This document shows, one piece after another, positions 20,380-32,739 of a stretch of DNA of 64,000 nt. This DNA comes from Neoarius graeffei (taxonomy: Eukaryota > Chordata > Actinopteri > Siluriformes > Ariidae). A program made the position numbers and the translations under genes. The first letter of the stretch is position 1. Each line of letters opens with the position of its first letter. Location of the stretch: NCBI RefSeq assembly GCF_027579695.1, contig NC_083583.1, positions 7,579,658 to 7,643,657 of the forward strand, in the 5' to 3' direction. The notes under the pieces were generated by a model. It worked only from the letters and a program-made list of their open reading frames with translations, was not told the DNA's origin and did no database searches.

Positions 20380-20624
20380 TATATACCTGTAAAGTCCATG
20401 AGCAAGAGTGAAAGGGAAAGTGCACAAGACAGTAGTAAGAGCAGCAGTGTTGTCTGGTTTGGAGACAAAAAGACAGGAGGCTGAACTGGAGGTAGCGGAG
20501 TTGAAGATGTTGAGATTTTCATTGGGAGAGACAAAGTTGGACAGGATTAGAGATGAGTCCATGACGGACTTGGAGACAAAGTGAGAGAGGTGAGATTGAG
20601 ATGGTTTGGACACGTACAAGTCAA
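20380..20624 (+). mobile_element. LINE fragment, 3' end (left part)
   Basis: Plus-strand readings with stops include KVHKTVVRAAVLSGLETK and RLRWFGHV, characteristic of the C-terminal part of non-LTR reverse transcriptase ORFs. It continues at 22918-23138 (GHIGKRMLEVELPGR, then a GAT-type tail) once the nested repeat is removed. Confidence 0.6.
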
Positions 20625-21159
20625 GTCAAGTTTATTTGTATAGCGCTTTTAACAATAAACATTGTCGCAAAGCAGCTTTACAGAATTTGAACGACTTAAA
20701 ATATGAGCTAATTTTATCCCTAATGAGCAAGCCTGTGGCGACAGTGGCAAGGAAAATCTCACTCAGACAACATGAGGAAGAAACCTCGAGAGGAACCAGA
20801 CTCAAAGGGGAACCCATCCTCATTTGGGCAACAACAGACAACATGACTATAACATTAACAGTCCTAACATAGTCAGCTTCGTTGATGCTATAAACCCCCC
20901 ACCGACGGAAACCCGAGCGCAAAACCGTTCACGACAACCGCAGTCCCAAAGTCAGCAAGTCAACTGCAGTCCTCAGCCAAAAAAGCACCACTGCAAGAGT
21001 CCAGAGCGTCCTCCAGGCGCGACCCCCGACTGTCCACATGGGGCCGTCCTCTACAGGAGCGATGTGATGAGACTCCAACCAGACACAGGGCACCAGGATG
21101 GATCAGGCAGGTCCGAGGAGCAGAAGTAGTCAACATCTCGATCCCAGGACCGACATGTA

Positions 21160-22770
21160 CAGTGCTCAGCATAAATGAGTACACCCCCTTTGAAAATATC
21201 TCAATGAACACAAACAATTTCCAAAATGTTGACAAGACAAAGTTTAATATAACATCTGTTTAACTTATAACAGGAAAAAGTAAGGTTAATAATATAACTT
21301 GGATTACACATTTTTCAGTTTTACTCAAATAAGGGTAGTGCAAAAATGAGTGCACCCCACAACAAAAACTACATCATCCAGTACTTTGTATGGCCTCCAT
21401 GATTTTTAATGACAGTACCAAGTCTTCTAGGCATGGAATGAACAAGTTGGTGACATTTTGCAACATCAATCTTTTTCCATTCTTCAACAACGACCTCTTT
21501 TAGTGACTGGATGCTGGATGGAGAGTGATGCTCAACTTGTCTCTTCAGAATTCCCCATAGGTGTTCAATTGGGTTCAGATCAGGAGACGTACTTGGCCAC
21601 TGAATCACTTTCACCCTGCTCTTCTTCAGAAATCCAACAGTGGCCTTAGATGTGTGTTTAGTCATGTTGGAAAAGTGCACGATGACCAAGGGCACGGAGT
21701 GATGGTAGCATCTTCTCTTTCAGTATAGAGCAATACGTCTGTGAATTCATGATGCCATCAATGAAATGCAGCTCCCCGACACCAGCAGCACTCATGCAGC
21801 CCCACATAAGGACACTGCCACCACCATGTTTCACTGTAGGCACCAGGCAGTTTTCTTTGTGTTCCTCACCTTTGCGACGCCATACAGTTTTGAAGCCATC
21901 AGTTCCAAAAACATTTATCTTGGTCTCATCACTCCAGAGTACAGAGCCCCAGTAGTCTTCATCTTTGTCAGCATGGGCCCTGGCAAACTCTAGGCGGGCT
22001 TTTTTGTACCTGGGCGTTAGGAGAGGCTTCTTTCGTGGACGGCATCCATGCATGCCATTCCTCTGCAGTGTACGCCGTATTGTGTCACGGGAAATAGTCA
22101 CCCCAGTTTGGCTTTCTACTTCTTTAGATAACTGCACTGAACTTTCATGCTGATTTTCTTCAACCCTTCTCATCAGAAGACGCTCCTGTCGAGGTGTTAA
22201 CTTCCGTGGACGACCTGGACGTCTCTGTGAAATGGTTGCAGTTCCATCTTTCTTAAATTTTTTTACCACTTTTGGCACAGTATTCTGACTGATAAGTAAA
22301 GCTTTGCTGATCTTCTTGTAGCCTTCACCTTTGTGGTGTAAAGAAATTATTTTCTTTGGGGAATTCTGAAGAGACAACTTGAACATCACTCTCCATCCAG
22401 CATCCAGTCATTAAAAGAGGTCATTGTTGAAGAATGGAAAAAAGATTGATGTTGCAAAATGTCACCAACTTCTTCATTCCATGCCTAGAAGACTTGGTGC
22501 TGTTGTTAAAAATCATGGAGGCCATACAAAGTACTAGATGTAGTAGTTTTTTTTTGTGGAATGTACTCATTTTTGCACCACCCTAATTTGAGTAAAACTG
22601 AAAAATGTGTAATCTAAGTTATATTATTAACCTTACTTTCACGTTATAAGTTAAACAGATGTTATATTAAACTTTGTCTTTTCAACATTTTGGAAATTGT
22701 TTGTGTTCATTGAGATATTGTTTAAAATGTTACTTTTCAAAGGGGGTGTACTCATTTATGCTCAGCACTG
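21160..22770 (-). mobile_element. Tc1-like element with unusually long inverted ends
   Basis: The ends CAGTGCTCAGCATAAATGAG and their inverted partner are flanked by TA at 21158-21159 and 22771-22772. The inverted arms extend about 380 bases (21160-21535 and about 22385-22770) and include the 3' end of the transposase gene. So the 5' end looks replaced by an inverted copy of the 3' end. The transposase inside is broken. Confidence 0.9.
21369..22389 (-). pseudogene. Tc1-like transposase, frameshifted
   Basis: The N-terminal part (MMFKLSLQNSPKKII...) has the helix-turn-helix and GRPRK hinge, then VLWSDETKINVFG with the first catalytic Asp and ends at FQHD with the second. A short deletion follows this point (about 21660), and the frame resumes as TSKATVGFLKKSR and [11 protein letters not shown] with the catalytic Glu. 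The region around the second Asp (normally followed by NDPKH) is lost. The start overlaps the junction with the inverted end. Confidence 0.85.
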
Positions 22771-22917
22771 TAACTCAGACGGATAGATTTTGGGGGGGAG
22801 GACAGAAGAGAGAGAAAATGCAGGTTGTTAGGTATGCCCAGTGTCACCTGAATAAGTAGGAACAGTATACATATTGCACCGAGTACAAGCAGGGACTCCG
22901 GCAACTGACTATGACAG

Positions 22918-23138
22918 CACAGAGGAGAGATCCAGGGCATATTGGGAAAAGAATGCTGGAGGTGGAGTTGCCAGGTAGAAGGAAAATCAGAAGCGCAAAG
23001 ATGAGATTTGTGGATGTGGTGTAGGACATGAGGATGGTCGGTGCGACAGAAAAAGATACGGAAGACAGGAGGAGATGGAGGGATATTATCTGCTGTGGAG
23101 ACTCCAAACGGGAACAGCCGGAAGATGATGATGATACC
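22918..23138 (+). mobile_element. LINE fragment, 3' end (right part)
   Basis: Reads GHIGKRMLEVELPGRRK, then EDRRRWRDIICCGDSKREQ, and ends in a gatgatgatgat tail at about 23125-23138. It is the C-terminal end of a non-LTR ORF followed by a short tandem tail. It continues from 20380-20624. Confidence 0.65.
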
Positions 23139-24670
23139 TGTAAAGTCCACGATTGAAGCATTTTTAATGAGTCATTGCTTATCTGAAGGAGCAAGTCTAC
23201 TAAGGATTAAAATTATGAACTAGATTTATGTAACGGAGTGGATTTGTTTGATGTGCTTTGAGAACGTCATACTTCCGTGTGCTAATTAACATCATGAAGA
23301 GGATAAAAACTGCTCATCATTGCATGTGGTCCAGGTTTTCTGGTGAAGCGGGTCCTGTAGAAGCAGCTGTGTGTGTTTGTGTGTGTTGATGGAAAGCCAT
23401 TAGGAAGCTCACTTGTAATGACTAATAGTGTTTAGGAGCAACTGAGGAACTGGCCTTGAGTCTACACAAGGGGAGCAGCTGCTCTCGTCCCGAAAGCTTC
23501 CTTTGATTCAGCCACACACACAACTGCAGTTTTTGCCATGTTTGGGGGACAAGAAGATTCTGTAAATGCAATGTAAATGCCTTTTGTTTATCCACCAGCC
23601 TATTTTTGTGAAGCCCCAATAGCTTCATCAGAACAAAGCACCTCTCTGCACGTGGTGTCTATGGCATGTGTGCGCCCCCCCCCCCCAGTCCTTTTCAGCT
23701 ATGTGGATGAGGTTGCAATTAGCATGCTAATGACATGATCTAAGCCTCTAAAGATCAAGTCAGTAGGAGGCCTTTCTCTGCGTCTGGAGATAACAAAGAG
23801 CTCTTTTACAGAAATCACTCAATGAAATGCGCTGCATTTATTCCACGTGTCCTGATTTCTTTCAGATATACACACTTGTGTTCTTTCATTATTCTCTTTT
23901 TTTTTTTCCCCTCCTCTTCTCAATATGCCATTGAGGCCCTGTGTGTCTGTGGCTTGTTTTGGTTAAGTATATCAAGGACTCATTTAATGCGCACGGCACG
24001 GTGAATTTGCATATGTTCCCAGACCTGCTTGATGTCGCATGCATTTAGGAGCAGAAGTGGTACATTTAGGAGTGTTTGTTTGGCTGGAAGGGTTAGAGAT
24101 CAAAGAGGCTCCCAGTGAGAAGGTGGACAAGTGTTTGCTTGCCGGCTGTGGATATAGCGTCAGTGTAGGCCTAATGAGGAGTGGTTAATAGCTAGGAGTG
24201 GCAGCATGAGTAACGAGGTTCTGGTGATAGACTGTAACTTCAGCTCCATTTGTTTTTGCTGCAGTGGTGAAAAATAGTTTTATTGCATCCAGTTGACAAA
24301 AACAGGCCTACTGATGATGATCGTTCGCAAAGGACTGCCATGATGTTTTTTTTTTTAACTTGATTTTGATTGGAATCGGTTTTATGATCAAACGAGACTT
24401 TCTCCCCGTATTTTGGTTACCTGTCAGCAGAACACGCTTGTAGGAAAACATTATCTGCCCTCTTTCACGTACACAAGCTCACAGATGTCCAAGATTGGTC
24501 AGTGTCACTGTGATTGACAGGTGAAAGAGGAATACTGTCCCCTCCTACCCATGTTCTTGACCTTGCCCCCTTGTTTCCTGGCTGTGGCATCACTGAGATT
24601 TGAACTCATAATCTCCTGATGATAGGGCTAACACTTTTGTGTTGCACCACATGGTAGTCTTTGCCAAGAA
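23139..24670. other. Stretch without recognised gene
   Basis: No exon or element recognised over 1.5 kb. A C-run lies at 23677-23690 and T-runs at 23898 and 24346. It may include regulatory sequence, but I have no specific support. Confidence 0.4.
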
Positions 24671-24678
24671 GTTACAAC

Positions 24679-25999
24679 CAGTGTTATAGTCAAGTCACCT
24701 CGAGTCGGAGTCCAGTTTCGAGTCCCCAGTGTTCAAGTGTAAGTCAAGTCCAAGTCATTAAAGAAAATTTTGAGTCCGAGCCAAGTCCGCTATTGATCCG
24801 AGTTGAGTCCGAGTCCAACACTCCAACCACACCGTTTGACTGTGGCTGCTTCAGCGCCATTAACATTAGTTTGTTCCTGAACATGACGTACAGTATGAAC
24901 AGGTGAATGTGCTTCTCTTTATCAGGGAGTGTGAAGTATTCTGTCAGAGATGGTTGGGAGACGGATGTAAGTGCAGAAGGTGTGTTTATTAATACAAGTG
25001 AAGACGGTAAACAATCCAGAACGGCAGGCAAAATCGTAAAACGGTGAAACAGGCAAGAGGTCGAGTGAGGCACAAGCAGACTATCGTAGACTCGGCAGAA
25101 TCAAAGGTGAGAAACAGGAAATCACAGATCAGGCAACCAAACAAGGAAATAAGGCTTGGTAATGTGTCAGCAACACAACTCAATACTTCGCAAAGTAAGT
25201 GGATTTTCACAGTTTTTATATAGGCACGCTGATTGTGCCTTAAGCCTGTGCAGGTACGAGTCATTTACGGTACGGCGCGTGCGAAAGTCTGCTTGGCGCG
25301 TATGCGTACACTGTCTGGAGCATGCCCGAGAGTCTATCTGATGCATGCGCCAAGGTGTGCAGGTGCGACACACTTGCACGAAATTAGTACAAAAATTAAT
25401 GTAGATATAAATATCTTATGCCAAATTATTATGGCATGTGGGGCGGCACGGTGGTGTAGTGGTTAGCGCTGTCGCCTCACAGCAAGAAGGTCCGGGTTCG
25501 AGCCCCGTGGCCGGCGAGGGCCTTTCTGTGCGGAGTTTGCATGTTCTCCCCGTGTCCGCGTGGGTTTCCTCCGGGTGCTCCGGTTTCCCCCACAGTCCAA
25601 AGACATGCAGGTTAGGTTAACTGGTGACTCTAAATTGAGCGTAGGTGTGAATGTGAGTGTGAATGGTTGTCTGTGTCTATGTGTCAGCCCTGTGATGACC
25701 TGGCGACTTGTCCAGGGTGTACCCCGCCTTTCGCCCGTAGTCAGCTGGGATAGGCTCCAGCTTGCCTGCGACCCTGTAGAACAGGATAAAGCGGCTTGAG
25801 ATAATGAGATGAGATGAGATTATGGCATGTTACAAAAAAAAATTAAGAAAAAAAAAATCTGAGTCCTCGTCTCCAATTTCCGAGTCCAAATGCAGTTAAT
25901 GCACGAGTCCAAGTCCGAGTCATCAGTGCTCAAGTCCAAGTCAAGTCATGAGCCCTTTAAATTAGGGCATGAGTCCTGGACTCAAGTACTACAAGCCTG
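24679..25999. mobile_element. Non-autonomous hAT element with gagtcc-rich ends
   Basis: The left end is cagtgttatagtcaagtcac. The right end, reverse complemented, is caggcttgtagtacttgagt. A perfect 8-base duplication, gttacaac, lies at 24671-24678 and 26000-26007. Subterminal regions are arrays of gagtccaagtc-type motifs. A SINE is nested at 25440-25818. No transposase is seen. Confidence 0.88.
25440..25818 (+). mobile_element. tRNA-derived SINE, reference full-length copy
   Basis: Complete copy of about 379 bases: head ggggcggcacggtggtgtag, A-box-like and B-box-like (ggttcgagcccc) promoter, body, and a GAGAT-type tail. The duplication attatggcatgt is perfect at 25428-25439 and 25819-25830. 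It is nested in the hAT element. Confidence 0.95.
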
Positions 26000-26084
26000 G
26001 TTACAACTAGGTCATGGATACAACTAGGCAAAGGGAGATTATACAGACTTCAGATTGTGCCAATAATGATCACGCGTGTATATA

Positions 26085-26585
26085 CTCCTTTTTTTGACCA
26101 ACAGGGAACGGGTTCTTGAACCGATTCCATTCTGGATTCTTTGAACCTTGGTGCCAGCTAGCGAACCAGCCCACTTTTTCAACGGTTTTGAATGGAACCA
26201 TTGTAATCAAGGATGCGTCATCAACAGAGGGTGTTGCACAATTCACAACCGGAGTAAACAGTAGCAGTAGTAGCAAGATGGCAGTGCACATTGATCCCCT
26301 GTGAGCTTTTGTTCTGTTATTGCAGATATTTGTTTTTGGTCCTTTTTTTTTTTTTTGGAAGATTGTGTTCTCCATTGCTGCGCTCCGCTTACTCTGCAAA
26401 ATAATGACACGCCCACTGATGTCATCATGGTTCATGCTGGAACAACCAGCTGTCTTTTGGTTCCAGCTGGGAACCAACATTTCAGGTTCCGATCCAATTA
26501 ATTTTTAATCGAAATGCATCAAAAGGTTCAAAATTTGGTGCGCGAACCACGACAGAACCTGTTCCCTGTTGGTGGAAAAGGGTAA
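26085..26585. mobile_element. MITE with CCAACAGGGAAC ends
   Basis: Inverted termini ccaacagggaac (26098) and gttccctgttgg (26562-26573), with weaker pairing outside. The inside mixes gaacc/ggttc motifs. I could not fix a duplication, so the edges are approximate. Confidence 0.6.
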
Positions 26586-26681
26586 AAGTGGATTGATGAT
26601 GGAGAATAACTTGGTTAGATTCTCAGTGTGAGATCAAAACTCAAACCACCGTCTTTACCCATCTTTCCTATGGGTACTGAC

Positions 26682-28661
26682 TAGGGCTGTGCGATATGGG
26701 AAAAAAAAGAATATCCCGATACATTTTCTCCATTTCACGATATACGATATATATCTCGATATATTTAAATCTCCTCTAAAGGACCCCTGAAATCTAACTT
26801 TTACTCTTTACTGTTTTCACTACAATCCCTGCAGATTAAATAACATTCTTGGTTAACTTTACAGGTGGTTTTCAACAACACATTTTAAATTGTCATGTTG
26901 GTGATTAATCACAATTGAATTGAAATAAGACTATTTTTATTCAACAATGATGTGGCACAAACTGCAACAACAATCTTGAAAATTGCAACAAAGGGGCAAC
27001 ACAATACAGAGCTGCTCAAATCAATAAAGTGCAAGCTCAACACAGAGAGACATTTAGCCTAAATAAGAAAAGTGCTCATTCATTAAATTATTTTAAAAAA
27101 TAGATCTCCAAGCTATTAACCTGACTACTGAGAACCACTGGAACATTCACAATAGAGAGAGAGAGATTGAGGGAGAGAAGAGAGAGATCTGCAAAACATC
27201 AATTTTCTCTTTGCACACTTTTGAACTGAATGTTTTCTGGCTCTGCCCCTCAGATGTGTATAATTCCGGCTGCTGCCTTTCGTGATGACAGTTTTTTTTT
27301 TTTGCACACTTTACAAACTGGCATTTGCTGTTCCACGTCCTCCTCGCGATATCCAAAAAAATGCCAGATGACTGACCCCTTACTCGTTCTTTTAGGAACC
27401 AATTCGTCCGCTTCCATTTTTAATTTGTCGCTGAAATTGCCAGAGCTTACATGGTAGACTGTGCAGCACCAGCGATTGCACGAACTGAGTCAGCGCTGTA
27501 AACCGGAACCAGGAAATCTTCCCGCCGGCAGTGTTGCCAGATACTGCTGACGTTTTCCAGCCCAAACTATGTTCAAAACCCGCCAAAACGCACTTAAAAC
27601 CGCCCAATCTGGCAACACAACCGAAACTAGAAAATCTTCCCAGAAGTTCCTTTCAGCACCGAGATGTCGCCCGGGATTGGTTGGCGAGTGCGTGGCGTTA
27701 TTGTTTTCTTTACCCTTAGGCCCTGTTTACATTATTTCGAATCAGCGGATCATCAGATTAATGTTTTTAAAACGATTTGCGTGTACACACAAAATTTCTG
27801 TGCCCACAACAAAACCGTTCCCCGTGCACACAGCAACGCCAATACACGGATACGCTAATCACATGACTAATTAGACGGCACGTCACATGATCCCAGTGCA
27901 TATCGGGCATGCGCAAGTCACTCACCACTTGCAAGTGGAAGGATGTCGTTGTAAAAAATGAAGTATGCCAGTCTGTTATCGGCTGTACTGGTACTACAAT
28001 GACGCCTTTTTTATACCGTGTATGGCCTTCGTGATTATGCTAGAAGGATCTAACAGTGTTCGGTACACTCTTCACCTCGCAGAACGGCCGTTTTTTGCGA
28101 TTACAACAAGACTATTTAGTGCTACGGTAACCAACACACTTCCTGTATTGCTCATTCACTTAATGACTTCCTCAACACACTTCCTGTATTGCTCATTCAC
28201 ATGACCAACGTGGCATGACCAACGCCAGCGAATCAGGAAGGTGGATGTCACAGTGACGGTGTCCAATGACGACGTCAGCTAGAGCTCAGCACTGCATATC
28301 CTCGTTCCTCAATGTTTACACAGCACTGGATCAGATACGTACTGGGTTGAATACGTGGGCCCTGGCGGATTCAAACTGTTCTGCCTGTGGAGTCGTTTTC
28401 CGGCGTTTTAATGTGCACGGACAGTGCATCTGCAACGAAAACGATACGGATACGGTCTAATGTAAACACCACCTTAGGCAGCCTCTCATGTTACTGCCTG
28501 AGGGACAGAGAGATGTTTTAAACAAACACAACAAACACGAAATGAACGCAAGTCGGAAGATGACCATAAAATACTCGATAGTTACGATATAATATTTTTA
28601 TGTATTGCACACAGAATTTTCGGCGATATATTGAGTATATTCGATATATCGCACAGCCCTA
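26682..28661. mobile_element. hAT element with TAGGGCTGTGCGATA ends
   Basis: The ends tagggctgtgcgatat are inverted at both sides, with a perfect 8-base duplication, gtactgac, at 26674-26681 and 28662-28669. It is rich in cgatata motifs near the ends. A Harbinger-like element lies inside (27719-28473). No intact transposase. Confidence 0.9.
27719..28473. mobile_element. Non-autonomous PIF/Harbinger-like element
   Basis: The left end is GGCCCTGTTTACATTA. The right end, reverse complemented, is GGTGGTGTTTACATTA. TTA flanks at 27716-27718 and 28474-28476. ORFs inside are short and unrecognised. It is nested in the hAT element. Confidence 0.8.
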
Positions 28662-28686
28662 GTACTGACTTTATATGGCACACAGT

Positions 28687-30407
28687 CAGGCTTTTAGATA
28701 GAGGGGCGTCTGGGCGTCTTTTCGACGCCCTGTACTGAAAAAAACAAGAAATTGGACGCCCTACTTTTTAGTACGACGCCCTAAAGACGCCCTAATATTT
28801 CCGCCCGTGTTATGTCCGGTAACTTAGCTGAATATGTTAAAAAATCGCCGAGTCTGAGCTTTCCGAGGATCTACAAGCTTTGTTGACACCGCCATTTTGG
28901 AAATTTCAGAAGTCTCGCTTTGACAGCTGTCTTTCCCGAAGACGCCCAGGGTTACCATAGCAACAGCACGAGCCCAGAGTACAAAATATAGGCACCCGCC
29001 GCAGAGCTACAGAAACACGCGTTTCTATGGCTGCATTAATTTCAAAGTTGTGAGAGCCCTCGTTATAAATAAATGGGTTATTAAATAAATTTGGTGTACA
29101 AAGCACTTGTAATATGCGTTCCCAGAGCAGAGGGGGAAAAGATGTATGCCTAGGAGACACTGGCATAAATATCCAGACAATATAGCCGTAGACTATATTG
29201 CCGCAGCTAAATGTGGAATGTAGTCTATAGAAAACCGGCCTTACCTGACATGTTATTTATCCCGAATAAATCCTTTTAACAGTAAATAACACATTTTCAT
29301 GCAGATTTTCCCAACATTACAGGCTACGTAGTGGAGAGTGTGGTAGTCGAGCTGGCGGGTAGTATTTCTAGTAGGCTAAACAATAATCAAATACGACACG
29401 TTCTAAAGGATGCTGGGATTCCAAAGAACGCACGTGAAAAAACGAATACCATTATAATGTTTGAAGACTTAGCCATATTTCCTGTGTGTTTTTTTCTTTG
29501 TTATACTAAATCTTTGGACGCTAGCGGCTTTGAAAGCAAAACTGGTCAGCCGGGGTTGGTTGTCACACTGTGTTCGGGGTTGGTTGTCACATGTAATGCA
29601 ATTGCAATAGGTGCACTACTGACTGAGACAAACACAGCTACAACAAGCTTTATTTATGTAGTATTCTGCGATCAGAAAGCTTTATAGCTAATTTGTCATG
29701 CTTAATATGCAACTCCAGCTCAAAAAATCCCAGAAATATACCCATTTTAATAATAATATTCATTAAAAATATACGCAGTTTGCAGTGTATTTTGTTTTGG
29801 TGTTCCCAAAGTTGATATTGTATTACCAATCTGTTATACCTACATGTATTTTGAATACATTTTCTTTAACATTTTTACATAATTCTCAAAAATATGTATG
29901 TATTTTCGGTTCCTGTACCGCCCCATTGAAATAACATTGTGACAACCAACCCTATAGGGTGTCACAATCTGTCAAAGTGTGTTTGACAGCCCATATCTTT
30001 TGAACACAACGACATAAAGTAGAAATACCACCTTCCAGTCGTACCTGAGACTTGCAGCTTCCTTTGACATTAAAGAAAGACATTAAAGAAAGTTGTTTTA
30101 CCTAAAATGAATCTGGCTTGAATTTTTCCATGCACACATGCCTCCCCCCAGTCCAGCCTTACTATTGATACAAGAATGTTGTAACAAAGGCAAAAACACT
30201 TGGCTGTATTGCTCAAAATTTGCTGTCAAAATGAAGGAAATAGCATTTGAGAGCATTAGAAATTTCAAAATTTTCCGGGGGAGTACCCCCGGAACCCCCT
30301 AAAACACTCGTGCCAGCGGCGCTCAACGCGCCGCTACACCTCGCCACATACAGTGACACCTGCAAAAAAGTTAGACTCCCTAAAAAAAAATCCTGCCTAA
30401 AAGCCTG
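28687..30407. mobile_element. hAT-like element, second of an adjacent pair
   Basis: Ends caggcttttag and ctaaaagcctg are inverted. A perfect 8-base duplication, cacacagt, lies at 28679-28686 and 30408-30415. The 118-codon open frame at 29331-29687 (MESVVVELAGSISSRL...) and the piece FSGGVPPEPPKTL near 30260 may be leftovers of its gene. I do not recognise them. Confidence 0.8.
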
Positions 30408-30415
30408 CACACAGT

Positions 30416-31199
30416 TCAGGCAAAACTGAAGCAAAGTGTTCGCTATGTGTCACTGATATGTTATAGATAAAGAAAAGTCAGTTAATTTTTTTTTTAAATC
30501 CTCTCTCATGTGAAATCCTGTATTCGTTTTTGATAAGTGATGAAATAAGGGCAGTGATAGAGTGGGAGTGTACTCGGCCTTCATCCTGCAGTCAAAGTGA
30601 ACAAACGGAGGGGTTGAAAGCCGGGCCCTGACTGAGGGTGGGGTAGCAGTGGTTTAAAGCTTTGCACTGTCTGTGTGTGTTCAAAGCACCTGGGAGAGGA
30701 TGCTCGGAGGCCTGGCCTTTACTTGGCTCCTCAGCTCCCTTTGTTCTCCCAGCATCACTAACACACACACACACACACACACACACACTCGACTGTAGGC
30801 TGTGGATTTGAACCCTGAGTGCCGCATGATGCTGAAATTGAGCTCCAGTCCAAAATACCTCACACTCGGTCACACTCTCATGGCTGCAGATCTGATCCCT
30901 CCCTCCAGCCTCGTTTTCTCCTTTCATGAAACCATTGCAGTGTTTCTCAGCTCACTGTGTTTTGCTGAGCTCAGCATAATTCTCTGTATCTGAGACGGTC
31001 TGTGTAGGTCAAAATAGATTCGAGCAATTCTTCAAACGCACTCCACCAGTCAACCAGACTGGAGATGAAACACAGAAATAGAGACGATGATGGAGAGATC
31101 AGATGGTTTGTTGGCGCATCAAGGAGATGACTTCTTTTAATTTTCTTTCTTGTCTTAAATTTGACTGACCGCAAATATTAAAGTGCATCAAGAACTAAA
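30416..31199. other. Stretch without recognised gene
   Basis: Contains a CA microsatellite at 30761-30788. No exon was identified. Confidence 0.4.
30761..30788. repeat. CA microsatellite
   Basis: About 14 uninterrupted CA units. Confidence 0.95.
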
Positions 31200-31590
31200 A
31201 CATCACTGTTGTATTTATCCATTTATTTATTTTTAAATCGGGCGTCTAAGCAAACTTGCGTTTTAATTAACCCTTTTGATATGAAACTGCGAAACCAACA
31301 GCTTCGCATCTGTTGTAGGTATGATAAAGTAATCCAAAGATGATTAGATCTTGATTAAAATGACTGACATTTGAAGCTCAGTTCATTACGCCGAAATGTA
31401 CAGGGTCGGTTATCAGCACCAGAAGTTTAATTAAAATGGAAGTTCAATTAAGCTTTTAGAAGGGATTGATTTTATAAGCCTAGGCTATGACGTGCACTCT
31501 GAAAGGGCAGATAATATGCCTTAATTAAAATGTAAATCACGTGCATCTGTTACAAATTATACATGTTGCAGAGTTATTCTATGATGGGTT
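31200..31590. promoter_or_regulatory. Candidate enhancer with clustered homeodomain-type sites
   Basis: Several TAATTA cores occur in 390 bases: ttaattaa near 31263, aattaaaatgg near 31430, caattaag near 31443, and ttaattaaaatg at 31521. A gattaaaatga variant lies near 31353. The block is non-repetitive and stop-rich. Such texture fits a developmental enhancer, but AT-rich DNA can give it by chance. Confidence 0.35.
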
Positions 31591-32037
31591 AAAAGGGTTT
31601 AAATTGTTTTATATTTGACGTTTCAGTTGTATATTTTATGAAGTTTTGGTTGGAAAATACATGGGCGTGTGTTAAACTGAGGCTAATGTTTGTAAGCTGC
31701 TGATAATCTACATACAGAGGAAAACAAAATGACTCGACGCGTTTTGGAGAATGACCCGGATAAAGGCTGCTTCAGACTGAGATAACGGCAGTCTTAAGTT
31801 TATTGTGCGTCACGCTGTCTGAGACGATGCCTATAAAATCCAATCCTATAACAGACTGTGATATCAAGTTATCAGTTACGGTCATGTACTGCAAGGCAGA
31901 TTATATGATTACAAATGATGACTTGTTTGTTGGCCATCTTTGGTTGGTGCTAAAATGGCTGCCAGTGAGCACGGTGTATTACATCATCTTTCATTTTTAT
32001 TCATTTATCATATTTATTTTACCTTTTACCTTTGTGG
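31591..32037. other. Stretch without recognised gene
   Basis: Unique-looking sequence. The open frame beginning at 31803 runs into the SINE-like head at 32038 and is not convincing. Confidence 0.4.
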
Positions 32038-32735
32038 GATGGCACGGTGGTGTAGTGGTTGGCACTGATGCCTCACAGCAAGAAGGTTCCAGGTTTGAAC
32101 CTCATGGCCGATGGGGGGCCTTTCTGTGTGAAGTTTGGGTAAAATACCCAGCCAGTCGGGTTATACAAGCCAGCACGTACTTAGCGCCGGTCCCAAGCCC
32201 AGATAGATTGAGGAGGGTTGTGTCAGAAACGGCATCTGGTGTAAAACCTATACCAAATCAAATATGTGCTGTCAATTTACTAGTCAGTCTATGTTCTAAC
32301 CCTCACCTATGGTAGTGACTGAAAGGATAAGATCGCGGATACCAGCAGTTGAAATGAGCTTTCTCCGTATGGCGGCTGGGTTCACCCTTAGGGTGAGGAG
32401 CTCAGACGGCTGGAGGGATCTTGGAGTAGAGCCGCTGCTACTTCATGTCAAAAGGAGTCAGCTGAGGTGGTTCGGGCATCTGATTAGGATGCCTCCTGGG
32501 CGACCTCCTTTGGAGGCTTTCCAGGGACGTCCAACTGGGAGGATCCTCTGGGAAGACCTAAAACACATCTGGCCTGGGAGCACCTTGGGAACCCCCAGGA
32601 GGAACTGGAAAGCGTTGCTGCAGAGAGGGACGCCTGGAATACCCTGCTTAGCCTGCTGCCACCGTGACCCGACTTCAGAAAATGGATGGATGGAGATCTG
32701 TTGTGGCGACCCCTAATGGGAGCAGCTGGAAGAAT
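32038..32735 (+). mobile_element. Chimera of SINE head, LINE 3' tail and nested Rex3 piece
   Basis: 32038-32145 is the SINE head (ggcacggtggtgtagtgg). It joins agccagtcgggttatacaag, a known-looking LINE 3' tail that ends ctgttgtggcgacccctaat at about 32698-32718. Between lies a short Rex3 3' piece (about 32280-32694; decayed reading RWFGHLIRMPPGRPP) with an ATGG tail. The order suggests Rex3 inserted into the LINE tail. No clear duplication is seen for the SINE head. Confidence 0.55.
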
Positions 32736-32739
32736 TATT

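Larger units (their letters stand above)
20626..22917 (-). repeat. Interspersed repeat (same family as 1691-1917), nested in the LINE
   Basis: Begins gtcaagtcaagtttatttgtatag and runs through aggaagaaacctcgagagg and gacatgta, then resumes after the Tc1-like element at 22773 (ctcagacggatag). Orientation is opposite to 1691-1917. The tail side is at the left. Confidence 0.6.

Noticed and set aside
25440..25520. tRNA gene
   Set aside because: The A-box and B-box are those of a SINE head. The same unit recurs with duplications and tails, and no intact cloverleaf with a mature 3' end was seen.
29331..29687. 118-codon ORF as a membrane protein
   Set aside because: It lies inside a hAT-like element and has no recognisable domain. 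I mention it only as possible element debris.
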